Assembly: GCA_017163975.1 (NCBI GenBank)
Contig: JAFFSR010000249.1
Span: 1,118,501-1,182,500, forward strand
Direction of reading: 5' to 3'
Source of the DNA: Anastatus disparis
Taxonomy: Eukaryota > Arthropoda > Insecta > Hymenoptera > Eupelmidae
Length of the DNA stretch: 64,000 nucleotides
Position numbers and translations under genes: made by a program. Of this stretch, positions 21,770 through 35,000 are shown one piece after another; within the stretch, counting starts at the first letter, position 1; the number at the start of each line of letters is the position of its first letter. Under the pieces are notes generated by a model. That model searched no databases and had not been told where the DNA came from. It saw only the letters and a list, made by a program, of their open reading frames with translations.

Positions 21770-24700
21770 AAAATTCTTTGAAGTACCTAATTACGGATAT
21801 TTATAATTGTAACTAAATAAACCAAAAATAAATAATTAATAATCATAAATCAAAATGTAATAAATGAATAATAACAATATGGTGTAGTTTGGAGCACCGT
21901 GACATGACTAAATCCAGACGGGTCTGATAGAAAAAAAAAATCTTTAAAGTACCTAATTACGAATATTTATTATCGTAACTAAATAAACCAAAATTAAATG
22001 ATTGATAATCATTAATTAACATATAATTAATAAATAAAAACGATCTGGTGTAGTTTGAAACACCGGAACATGACTAAATGCAGTCGAGTCTGATGGAAAA
22101 ATACTAGTCTGATTGAAAAAAAAATTCTTTTAAGTACCTTATAACGAATATTTATTATTGTAACTAAATAAACCAAAATTAAATGATTGATAATCATTAA
22201 TTAACATATAATTAATAAATAAAAACGATCTGGTGTAGTTTGAAACACCGGAACATGACTAAATGCAGTCGATTCTGAAGGGAAAATACTAGTATGGTTA
22301 AAAAAAAAGTTCTTTAAAGTACCTTATTGAGAATATTTATTATTGTAACTAAATAAACCAAAATTAAATGATTGATAATCATTAATTAACATATAATTGA
22401 TAGATAAAAACGAGCTGGTGTTGTTTGAAGTACCGGAACATGACTAAATACAGCCAAGTCTGATGAAATCATAAAAGGGTGGTGGGAAAAAAAATTCTTT
22501 AAAGTACCTAATTACGAATATTTATTATTGTAACTAAATAAACCAAAATTAAATGATTGATAATCATTAATTAACATATAATTAATAGATAAAAACGATT
22601 TGGTGCTGTTTGAACTACCGGAACACGACTAAATACAGCCAAGTCTGATGAAATAATAAGAGGCTGGTAGGAAAAAGAATTCTTTAAAGTACCTTATTAC
22701 GAATATTTATTATTGTAATCAAATAAACCAAAATTAAATGATTGATAATCATTATTTAACATATAATTAATAAATAAAAACGATCTGGTGCAGTTTAAAA
22801 TACCGGAACATGACTAAATGCGGTCGAGTCTGAAGGAAAAATACTAGTCTGGTTAAAAAAAAAATTCTTTTAAGTACCTTATTACGAATATTTATTATTG
22901 TAACTAAATAAACCAAAATTAAATGATTGATAATCATTATTCAACATGTAATAAATAAATAATAACAATCTGGTGTAGTTTGAATCACCGGAACATGACT
23001 TAATACAGCGGAGTCTGATGAAAAATTCAAGTTTCGTGAAAAAAAATTCCTTAAAGTACTTAAATACGAATATTTATTATTGTAACTCAATAAACCAAAA
23101 TTAAATGATTGATAATCATTAATTAACATATAATTAATAGATAAAAACGACCTGGTGTTGTTTGAACTACCGGAACATGACTAAATGCAGCCGCGTCTGA
23201 TAGAAAAATACTAGTCTGGTTGAAAAAAAATTTTTTAAAGTACCTAATTACAAATATTTATTATTGTAACTAAATAAACCAAAATTAAATGATTGATAAT
23301 CATTAATTAACATATAATTAATAGACGAAAACGACCTGGTGTTGTTTGAACTACCGGACCATGACTAAATACAGCCAAGTCTGATGAAATATTAAAAGGC
23401 TGGTGGGAAAAAAAATTCTTTAAAGTACCTTATTACGAATATTTATTATTGTAACTAAATAAACCAGAAATAAATGATTAATAATCATTAATTAAGATAT
23501 AATTAATAGATAAAAACGATCTGGTGCTGTTTGAACTACCGGAACATGACTAAATACAGCCAAGTCTTATGAAATAATAAAAGGCTGGTGGGAAAAAAAA
23601 TTCTTTAAAGTACCTTATTACGAATATTTATTATTGTAATCAAATAAACCAAAATTAAATGATTAATAATCATTAATTAACATATAATTAATAAATAAAA
23701 ACGATCTGGTGTAGTTTGAAACACCGGAACATGACTAAATGCAGTCGAGTCTGATGGAAAAATACTAGTCTGATTGAAAAAAAAATTCTTTTAAGTACCT
23801 TATTACGAATATTTATTATTGTAACTAAATAAACCAAAATTAAATGATTGATAATCATTATTCAACATGTAATAAATAAATAATAACAATCTGGTGTAGT
23901 TTGAATCACCGGAACATGACTTAATACAGCGGAGTCTGATGAAAAATTCAAGTTTCGTGAAAAAAAATTCCTTAAAGTACTTAAATACGAATATTTATTA
24001 TTGTAACTCAATAAACCAAAATTAAATGACTGATAATCATTATTTAACATATAAATAATAGTTAAAAACGACCTGGTGTTGTTTGAACTACCGGAACATG
24101 ACTAAATGCAGCCGCGTCTGATGGAAAAATACTAGTCTGGTTAAAAAAAAATTCTTTTAAGTACCTAATTACGAATATTTATTATTGTAACTAAATAAAC
24201 CAAAATTAAATGATTGATAATCATTAATTAACATATAATTAATAGATAAAAACGACCTGGTGTTCTTTGAACTACCGGAACATGACTAAATGCAGCCGCG
24301 TCTGATGGAAAAATACTAGTCTGGTTGAAAAAAAAATTCTTTAAAGTACCTAATTACGAATATTTATTATTGTAACTAAATAAACCAAAATTAAATGATT
24401 GATAATCATTAATTAACATATAATTAATGGATTAAAACGACCTGGTGTTGTTTGAACTACCGGAACATGACTAAATGCAGCCAAGTCTTATGAAATAATA
24501 AGAGGCTGGTGGGAAAAAAAATTCTTTAAAGTACCTTATTACGAATATTTATTATTGTAATCAAATAAACCAAAATTAAATGATTCATAATCATTAATTA
24601 ACATATAATTAATAAATAAAAACGATCTGGTGTAGTTTGAAACACCGGAACATGACTAAATACAGTCGAGTCTGATGGAAAAATACTAGTGTGGTTAAAA

Positions 24701-27700
24701 AAAAAATTCTTTAAAGTACTTAAATACGAATATTTATTATTGTAACTAAATAAACCAAAATTAAATGATTGATAATCATTAATTAACATATAATTAATGG
24801 ATTAAAACGACCTGGTGTTGTTTGAACTACCGGAACATGACTAAATACAGCCAAGTCTGATGAAATAATAAAAGGCTGGTAGGAAAAAAAATTCTTTAAA
24901 GTACCTTATTACGAATATTTATTATTGTAACTAAATAAACCAAAATTAAATGATTGATAATCATTAATTAACATATAATTAATAGATAAAAACGACCTGG
25001 TGTTGTTTGAACTACCGGAACATGACTAAATACAGCCAAGTCTGATGAAATAATAAAAGGCTGGTGGGAAAAGAAAATTCTTTAAAGTACCTTATAACGA
25101 ATATTTATTATTGTAACTAAATAAACCAAAATTAAATGATTGATAATCATTAATTAACATATAATTAATGAATAAAAACGATCTGGCGTAGTTTGAAACA
25201 CCGGAACATGACTAAATGCAGTCGATTCTGAAGGAAAAATACTAGTATGGTTAAAAAAAAAGTTCTTTAAAGTACCTAATTACGAATATTTATTATTGTA
25301 ACTAAATAAACCAAAATTAAATGATTGATAATCATTAATTAACATATAATTAATAGATAAAAACGATTTGGTGCTGTTTGAACTACCGGAACATGACTAA
25401 ATACAACCAAGTCTGATGAAATAATAAGAGGCTGGTAGGAAAAAGAATTCTTTAAAGTACCTTATTACGAATATTTATTATTGTAATCAAATAAACCAAA
25501 ATTAAATGATTGATAATCATTATTTAACATATAATTAATAAATAAAAACGATCTGGTGGAGTTTGAAGCACCGGAACATGACTAAATGCAGTAAAGTCTG
25601 ATGGAAAAATACTAGTCTGGTTGAAAAAAAAATTCTTTAAAGTACCTCATTACGAATATTTATTATTGTAACTAAATAAACCAAAAATAAATGATTGATA
25701 ATCATTAATTAACATATAATTAATAGATAAAAACGACCTGGTGTTGTTTGAACTACCGGAACATGACTAAATACAGCCAACTCTGATGGAATAATGAAAG
25801 GCTGGTGGAAAAAAAATTCTTTAAAGTACCTTATTACGAATATTTATTATTGTAACAAAATAAACCAAAAATGAATGATTGATAATCATAAATTAAAATG
25901 TAATAAATGAATAATAACAACATGGTGTACTTTGAAGCACCGTGACATGACTAAATGCAGCCGGGTCTGATAGAAAAAAAAAATCTTCAAAGTACCTAAT
26001 TACGAATATTTACAATCGTAACTAAATAAACCAAAAATAAATGATTAATAATCATAAATTAACATCTGGTTAATAAATAAGAACGATCTCGTGAAGTTTG
26101 AAGCACCGGAACATGACTAAATGCAGCCAAGTCTGATGGAAAAATACTAGTCTGGTTGAAAAAAAAATTCTTTAAAGTACCTCATTACGAATATTTATCA
26201 TTGTAACTAAATAAACCAAAAATAAATGATTGATAATCATAAATTAACATGTAAATAATAAATAGGAACGATCTGGTGTAGTTTGAAACACCGGAACATG
26301 ACTAAAGGCAGCCAAGTCTGATGGAAAAATACTAGTCTGGTTGAAAAAAAAATTCTTTAAAGTACCTCATTACGAATATTTATCATTGTAACTAAATAAA
26401 CCAAAAATGAATGATTGATAATCATAACTTAACATGTAAATAATAAATAGAAACGATCTAGTGTAGTTTGAAACACCGGAACATGACTAAATGCAGTCGA
26501 TTCTGAAGGGAAAATACTAGTATGGTTAAAAAAAAAGTTCTTTAAAGTACCTTATTGAGAATATTTATTATTGTAACTAAATAAACCAAAATTAAATGAT
26601 TGATAATCATTAATTAACATATAATTGATAGATAAAAACGAGCTGGTGTTGTTTGAAGTACCGGAACATGACTAAATACAGCCAAGTCTGATGAAATCAT
26701 AAAAGGGTGGTGGGAAAAAAAATTCTTTAAAGTACCTTATTACGAATATTTATTATTGTAACTATATAAACCAAAATTAAATGATTGATAATCATGAATT
26801 AACATGTAATAAATAAATAATAACAATCTGGTGTAGTTTGAACCACCGGAACATGACTTAATACAGCGGAGTCTGATAGAAAAAAAAAATCTTTAAAGTA
26901 CCTACTCAAGAATATTTATTATCGTAACTAAATAAACCAAAAATAAATGATTGATAATCATAAATTAACATCTAATTAATAAATAAGAACGATCTGGTGG
27001 AGCTTGAAGCACCGGAACATGACCAAATGCAGCCAAGTCTGATGGAAAAATATTAGTCTGGTTGAAAAAAAAATTCTTTGAAGTACCTAATTACGAATAT
27101 TTATGATTGTAACTAGATGAACCAAAAATAAATAATTAATAATCATAAATTAAAATGTAATAAATAGATAATAACAATATGGTGTAGTTAGAAGCACCGC
27201 GACATGACTAAATGCAGCCGGGTCTGATAGAAAAAAAAATCTTTAAAGTACCTAATTACGAATATTTATGATTGTAACTAAATAAACCAAAAATAAATGA
27301 TTGATAATTAATAATTAACATATAATTAATAGATAAAAACGACCTGGTGTTGTTTGAACTACCGGAACATGACTGGATACAGCCAAGTCTAATGAAATAA
27401 TAAAAGGCTGGTGGGAAAAAAAATTCTTTAAAGTACCTTATTACGAATATTTATTATTGTAACTAAATAAACCAAAATTAAATGATTGATAATCATGAAT
27501 TAACATGTAATAAATAAATAATAACAATCTGGTGTAGTTTGAACCACCGGAACATGACTTAATACAGCGGAGTCTGATGAAAAATTCAAGTTTCGTGAAA
27601 AAAAATTCTTTAAAGTACTTAAATACGAATATTTATTATTAAAACTAAATAAACCAAAAATAAATGATTGATAATCATAAATAAACATATAATAGATAAA

Positions 27701-30700
27701 TAATAACAACCTGGTGCTGTTTGAACCACCGGAACATGACTAAATACAGCCAAGTCTGATGGAATAATAAAAGGCTGGTGGGAGAAAAAATTCTTTAAAG
27801 TACCTTATTACGAATATTTATTATTGTAACTAAATAAACTAAAATTAAATGATTGATAATCATAAATTAAAATGTAATAAATGAATAATAACAATATGGT
27901 GTACTTTTAAGCACCGTGACATGACTAAATGCAGCCGGGTCTGATAGAAAAAAAAAATCTTTAAAGTACCTAATTACGAATATTTATTATTGTAACTAAA
28001 TAAACCAAAAATAAATGATTGATAATCATAAATTAACATGTAAATAATAAATAAAAACGATCTTGTGTAGTTTGAAACACCGGAACATGACTAAATGCAG
28101 CCGAGTCTGATGGAAAAATACTAATCAGGTTGAAAAAAAAGTTCTTTAAAGTACCTTATTACGAATATTTATTATTGTAATTAAATAAACCAAAAATAAA
28201 TGATTGATAATCATTAATAAACACATAATTAATAAATAAAAACAACCTGGTGCTGTTTGAACGACCGGAACATGACTAAATACAGCTAAGTCTGATGGAA
28301 TAATGAAAGTCTTTTAAATATTCGTAATTAGTCTCATCAGACTCATTACGAATATTTATTATCGTAATTAAATAAACCAAAAATAAATGATTGATAATCA
28401 TGAATTAACATATAATCAATAAATAAATACCACCTGCTCTAGTTTGAACCACCGGAACATGATTAAATACAGTGGAGTCTGATGAAAAATACAAGTTTTG
28501 TGGAAAAAAATCTTTAAAGTACCTAATTACGAATATTTATTTTTGTAACTAAATAAACCAAAAATTAAGGATTAATAATCATAAATTAACATGTGATTAA
28601 TAGATAAAAACAACCTGGTGTTGTTTAAACCACCGGAACATGACTGAATACAGCGGAGTCTGATGAAAAAATACTAGTCTGGTTGGAAAAAAAATTCTTT
28701 TTAGTACTTTATTACGAATATTTATTATTTTAACTAAATAAACCAAAAATAAATGATTGATAATTATAAATTAACATGTAAATAATAAATAGAAACAATC
28801 TGGTGTAGTTTGCAACACCGGAACATGACTAAATTCAGCCGAGTCTGATGGAAAAATACTAGCCTGGTTGAAAAAAAAATTCTTTAAAGTACCTTATTAC
28901 GAATATTTATTATTGTAACTAAATAAACCAAAAATTAATGATCGATAATCATTAATTGACATATAATTAATAGATAAAAACGACCTGGTATTGTTTGAAC
29001 TACCGGAACATGACTAAATACAGGCAAGTCTGATGAAATAATAAAAGGCTGGTGGGAAAAAAAATTATTTAAAGTACCTTATTACGAATATTTATTATTG
29101 TAACTAAATAAACCAAAAACAAATGATTAATAATTATAAATCAACATGTAAATAATAAATAAAAACGATTTGGTGTAGTTTAAAACACCGGAACATGATT
29201 AAATGCAGCCGAGTCTGATGGAAAAATACTAGTCTGGTTGAAAAAAAAATTCCTTAAAGTACCTTATTGCGAATATTTATTATTGTAACTAAATAAATTA
29301 AAAATAAAGGATTGATAATCATAAATAAACATATTAATGATAAATAAAAACAACCTGGTGCTGTTTGAACCACCGGAACATGACTAAATACAGCCAAGTC
29401 TGATGGAATAATAAACGGCTGGTGGAAAATAAAATTCTTTAAAGTACCTTATTACGAATATTTATTATTGTAACTAAATAAACCCAAAATAAATGATTGA
29501 TAATCATAAATTAACATGTGATTAATGAATAAAAACAACCTGGTGTTGTTTAAACCACCGGAACATGACTGAATACAGCGGAGTCTGATGAAAAAATACA
29601 AGTCTGATGGAAAAAAATTCTTTATAGTACCTAATTACGAATATATATTATTATAACAAAATAAACCAAAATTAAATGACTGATAATCATATATTAACAT
29701 ATAATCAATAAATAAAAACGATATGGTATACTTTGAAGCACCGGAAGGTAACTAGATTGACCCTTGCATGAGAAATGAGAGGAAACGAGGTTGATTATAA
29801 AATCTTAAGGACCACGTTTCAATTATATATATATTTGTTACGAATATAATCGACTAATAGTAATTTGTATTAAATAACTAAGATATAATTATTGATAAAA
29901 ACGCCACTGGTATAGTTTCAACTAGTGGAACATGAGTAGATACAGCCTAATTTCATGAAAAAAAAATTCTTTTAATTACCTAATTACGAATATTTATTAT
30001 CGCAATGAAATAAAGCAAAAACAAAAGATTGATAATCATAAATTAACTTGAAATAAGTAAATACAAACAACCTGGAGTGCTTCGAGGCACCGGAACATGA
30101 CTGAATGCAGCCGAGTCTGATGAAAAAATACTAGTCTGGTGGAAAAAAAATTCTTTAAAGTACCTAATTACGAATGTTTATTATCGTCATTAAATAAACC
30201 AAAAATAAATTTTTGATAATTATAAGTTAACATATAATTAATAAATATAAACAACTGGGTGTAGTTCGTACCACTGGAAAGGAACTAGATCGACCCTTCT
30301 CTTAGAAATGAGGGAATTCAAAATCAATTGAACGCGTTCGCAATAGTTAATCCCGTTACTAATATAACCGACTTGAAATGCTGTATTATAATTATTTTAT
30401 ATCTTACTTTTAAGAGAAAAATCCTCTTATGTAGTTTCAATAACCGGCACGTGAGCTAATAAAGCGTTGTTTCATACAATAGTACCAATGTGCTGTCAAT
30501 ATCAATAGTTTAAGCAGTAGATAACAGATCTTTATATTTTATCAATTAAACCAATTTTTAACAATTTTTTTTATAAATTTCTATACAATGAATAAATTAT
30601 AACAATCTGTTGTAGTATGAACCACCGGAAAGGAACGAGAACGCCCTTTGATTTAGTAACAAGAGAAATTAAAATAAATTAAAATACAATTACGAACAGT

Positions 30701-31480
30701 GTTCGCAATGTTTATTCTCGTTAATAATATAACTAACTAAAAATGCTTTATTAGAATTATTTTCGATATAATTCATAAGAAAAAACCCCACTGGTGTAGT
30801 TCCAATCACCGGAACGTGGGGGAATAAAGCGAAGTCTGATAAAATAGTACCAATGTGCTGTAAAAATCAATAGTTGAAGCAGTAGATAACGGATATTTAT
30901 CATTTTTATTAATTAAACCAAATTTTATCAATTGTTTATCATTAATTAATATACAATGAATTAATTATAACAATCTGATGTAGTTTCAAGCACTGGATGG
31001 GAACCATATCGCTCCTTGTTTTAGAAAGAAAGGAATTCAAAATTAATAATTAAAATGTAAGGACCGCGTTCGCAATATTTATTGTCGTTACTAATATAAC
31101 CAACTAATAATTTTATTTATTATTAAATAAGTTATAATTAGTGAAAACCAAACGGTAGTGATGTAGTTTCAACTACCAGAACGTCAGTGGATACAGCCTT
31201 CTCCGATATAAAAGTTCCAGTGTGCTGGCAAAAAAAATAGTTTAAGAAGTAAATAACGAATATTTTTTAGTTGTACAAATTAAACCAATATTAAACGATT
31301 GATAATCATTAATCAATGTACAATAAATAAATTCTAACAATCTGTTGTAGTTTGAACCACCGGAAGGGAACGAGATCGCCCCATAAATTAGAAATAAGAA
31401 AATTAGAAATCAATTAAATACAATTTAAGGACCTCGTTCGGAATGTTTATTCCCGTAACTAATATAAGCAATTGAAAATG
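21770..31480 (+). repeat. Left array of about 185-bp monomers (roughly 50 copies)
   Basis: Each monomer contains ordered landmarks: GGTGtagTTTGAAacACCGGAACATGAC, CAGCC/CAGTC-AAGTCTGATG, a poly-A stretch with TTCTTTAAAGTACCT, ATTACGAATATTTATTATTGTAACTAAATAAACC and ATGATTGATAATCATT (each given here as separate landmarks). Divergence rises towards the centre: from about 29750 to 31480 monomers are strongly degraded and carry insertions such as GAACTAGATCGACCC. Outer monomers are nearly identical to the outer monomers of the right array. The dyad AATGATT/AATCATT and the GGTG/CACC pair could form small hairpins. Confidence 0.92.
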
Positions 31481-32049
31481 TTTTTTTTTTATTTATTTAT
31501 TATCTAGCCCCGGCTAGATAATAAATTTTGTAATAACGACCGAATTCTCGTACAATGTACTTTTAAAATAATATGAGACCTACTAACAATCTATAATGTA
31601 ACGTATAATTTTCTAGTAGGTCTGATACTATAAAAACAAAAGTAATAAAAAAATTTAAATTTTATTACACAATTTACTTATCGTACCAATAACTGCTGCA
31701 ATGTGTTACTTGTTACAATGTATAATGTTTGTATGAATAATAAAAAAGGTTATTACAGAAAAACTAATAGTTACGCCCTTTCATAATTTTATACTGATAT
31801 TTATATTTCTAAAAAAGGTAAATATCAAAAATACTGCACATTCATTTCATTAATCCATTTCGATTGCTCTGTTTAAAAATATATGAATGAATTTAGCTTA
31901 TCTCTGAAAGTTAAAACCACACAAAATTATTTTTTTATTCATTACTTAAATCTTAATGAAGGATTCTCATGTTATTTTGGATTCGTTTAAGTAGTAAGAA
32001 CGATGGATAATGACAATAAAGTTGTTTAACGGTATTTATTAGAGAGAAC
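31481..32049. other. Centre of the foldback: spacer with a decayed MITE
   Basis: The junction between the two arms. It holds a diverged relative of the TTAA MITE (31503-31788) and then about 260 bp of AT-rich sequence without repeats or a gene. Confidence 0.6.
31503..31788. mobile_element. Old TTAA-type MITE, partial
   Basis: It shares CCGGCTAGATAATAAATTTTG-like text, GAGACCTACTA-CAATCTA, CTAGTAGGTCT and AATAGTTACGCCCTTTC with the MITE at 6592-6980 in the same order. It is diverged, and the left terminus is lost. Its presence at the palindrome centre, but in only one copy, shows that it was not duplicated with the arms. Confidence 0.6.
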
Positions 32050-35000
32050 TGGTACCATTGCATCGGACTAAACTGTATGAACATGTTCCGTTAGTTAGAA
32101 CTACACCAGTAACGTTTTTTGTAACTCATTACATGTATATTTATAATTATTAATAATTTGTAGTTGGTTATATTTATGAAGAAATTAAATATTGCGAACG
32201 CGTTCCACAAATTGTTGTTTATCCATGTCGTTTCCTGTAATTTGTGATTGAAGGGTAAATATACATTTCTTCCGGTGCCTCGAACTACACCAGATTGTAA
32301 TAATTTATTCATTGTACATTAATTAACGATAAACCATTGTTCAAAATAGTTGTAATTGATAAAAATTAGAAATATCCATCATCTACTGCTTAAACTATTA
32401 ATTGTTACAGCACATTGGTACTATTTTATCAGACAATGATTTATTCGCTCACGTTCCGGCGATTGAAAGTACAGCAGATCGTTTTTATTTATTAATTATA
32501 TGTTAATTTATGATTATCAATCATTTATTTTTGTTTTATTTCATTACAATGATAAATATTCGTAATAAGGTACTTTAAAGAATTTTTTCTTCCACCAGCC
32601 TTTTATTAGTCCATCAGACTTAGCTGTATTTAGTCATGTTCCGGTGTTTCAAACTACACCAGATCGTTTTTATTAATTATTTACATGTTAATTTATGATT
32701 ATCAATCATTTATTTTTGGTTTATTTAGTTACAATAATGAATATTCGTAATAAGGTATTTTAAAGAATTTTTTTTCCCACCAGCCTTTTATTATTTCATC
32801 AGACTTGGCTGTATTTAGTCATGTTCCGGTAGTTCAAACAGCACCAAATCGTTTTTATCTATCAATTATATGTTATTTAATGATTATCAATCATTTAATT
32901 TTGGTTTATTTAGTTACAATAATAAATATTCGTAATTAGGTACTTTAAAGAATTTTTTTTCCCACCACCCTTTTATGATTTCATCAGACTTGGCTGTATT
33001 TAGTCATGTTCCGGTACTTCAAACAACACCAGCTCGTTTTTATCTATCAATTATATGTTAATTAATGATTATCAATCATTTAATTTTGGTTTATTTAGTT
33101 ACAATAATAAATATTCTCAATAAGGTACTTTAAAGAACTTTTTTTTTAACTATACTAGTATTTTTCCTTCAGAATCGACTGCATTTAGTCATGTTCCGGT
33201 GTTTCAAACTACACCAGATCGTTTTTATTTATTAATTATATGTTAATTAATGATTATCAATCATTTAATTTTGGTTTATTTAGTTACAATAATAAATATT
33301 CGTTATAAGGTACTTTAAAGAATTTTCTTTTCCCACCAGCCTTTTATTATTTCATCAGACTTGGCTGTATTTAGTCATGTTCCGGTAGTTCAAACAACAC
33401 CAGGTCGTTTTTATCTATTAATTATATGTCAATTAATGATTATCAATCATTTAATTTTGGTTTATTTAGTTACAATAATAAATATTTGTAATTAGGTACT
33501 TTAAAGAATTTTTTTTTAACCAGACTAGTATTTTTCCACCAGACGCGGCTGCATTTAGTCATGTTCCGGTAGTTCAAACAACACCAGGTCGTTTTTATCT
33601 ATTAATTATATGTTAATTAATGATTATCAATCATTTCATTTTGGTTTATTTAGTTACAATAATAAATATTCGTAATTAGGTACTTTAAAGAATTTTTTTT
33701 CCTACCAGCCTTTTATTATTTCATCAGACTTGGCTGTATTTAGTCATGTTCCGGTAGTTCAAACAACACCAGGTCGTTTTAATCCATTAATTATATGTTA
33801 ATTAATGATTATCAATCATTTAATTTTGGTTTATTTAGTTACAATAATAAATATTCGTATTTAAGTACTTTAAAGAATTTTTTTTTTAACCACACTAGTA
33901 TTTTTCCATCAGACTCGACTGCATTTAGTCATGTTCCGGTGTTTCAAACTACACCAGATCGTTTTTATTTATTAATTATATGTTAATTAATGATTATGAA
34001 TCATTTAATTTTGGTTTATTTGATTACAATAATAAATATTCGTAATTAGGTACTTTAAAGAATTTTTTTTCCCACCACCCTTTTATGATTTCATCAGACT
34101 TGGCTGTATTTAGTCATGTTCCGGTACTTCAAACAACACCAGATCGTTTTTATCTATTAATTATATCTTAATTAATGATTATTAATCATTTATTTCTGGT
34201 TTATTTAGTTACAATAATAAATATTCGTAATAAGGTACTTTAAAGAATTTTTTTTCCCACCAGCCTTTTAATATTTCATCAGACTTGGCTGTATTTAGTC
34301 ATGTTCCGGTAGTTCAAACAACACCAGGTCGTTTTCGTCTATTAATTATATGTTAATTAATGATTATCAATCATTTAATTTTGGTTTATTTAGTTACAAT
34401 AATAAATATTTGTAATTAGGTACTTTAAAGAATTTTTTTTTCAACCAGACTAGTATTTTTCTATCAGACGCGGCTGCATTTAGTCATGTTCCGGTAGTTC
34501 AAACAACACCAGGTCGTTTTTATCTATTAATTATATGTTAATTAATGATTATCAGTCATTTAATTTTGGTTTATTGAGTTACAATAATAAATATTCGTAT
34601 TTAAGTACTTTAAGGAATTTTTTTTCACGAAACTTGAATTTTTCATCAGACTCCGCTGTATTAAGTCATGTTCCGGTGATTCAAACTACACCAGATTGTT
34701 ATTATTTATTTATTACATGTTGAATAATGATTATCAATCATTTAATTTTGGTTTATTTAGTTACAATAATAAATATTCGTAATAAGGTACTTTAAAGAAT
34801 TTTTTTTTTAAACACACTAGTATTTTTCCTTCAGACTCGACCGCATTGAGTCATGTTCCGGTATTTTAAACTGCACCAGATCGTTTTTATTTATTAATTA
34901 TATGTTAAATAATGATTATCAATCATTTAATTTTGGTTTATTTGATTACAATAATAAATATTCGTAATAAGGTACTTTAAAGAATTCTTTTCCTACCAGC

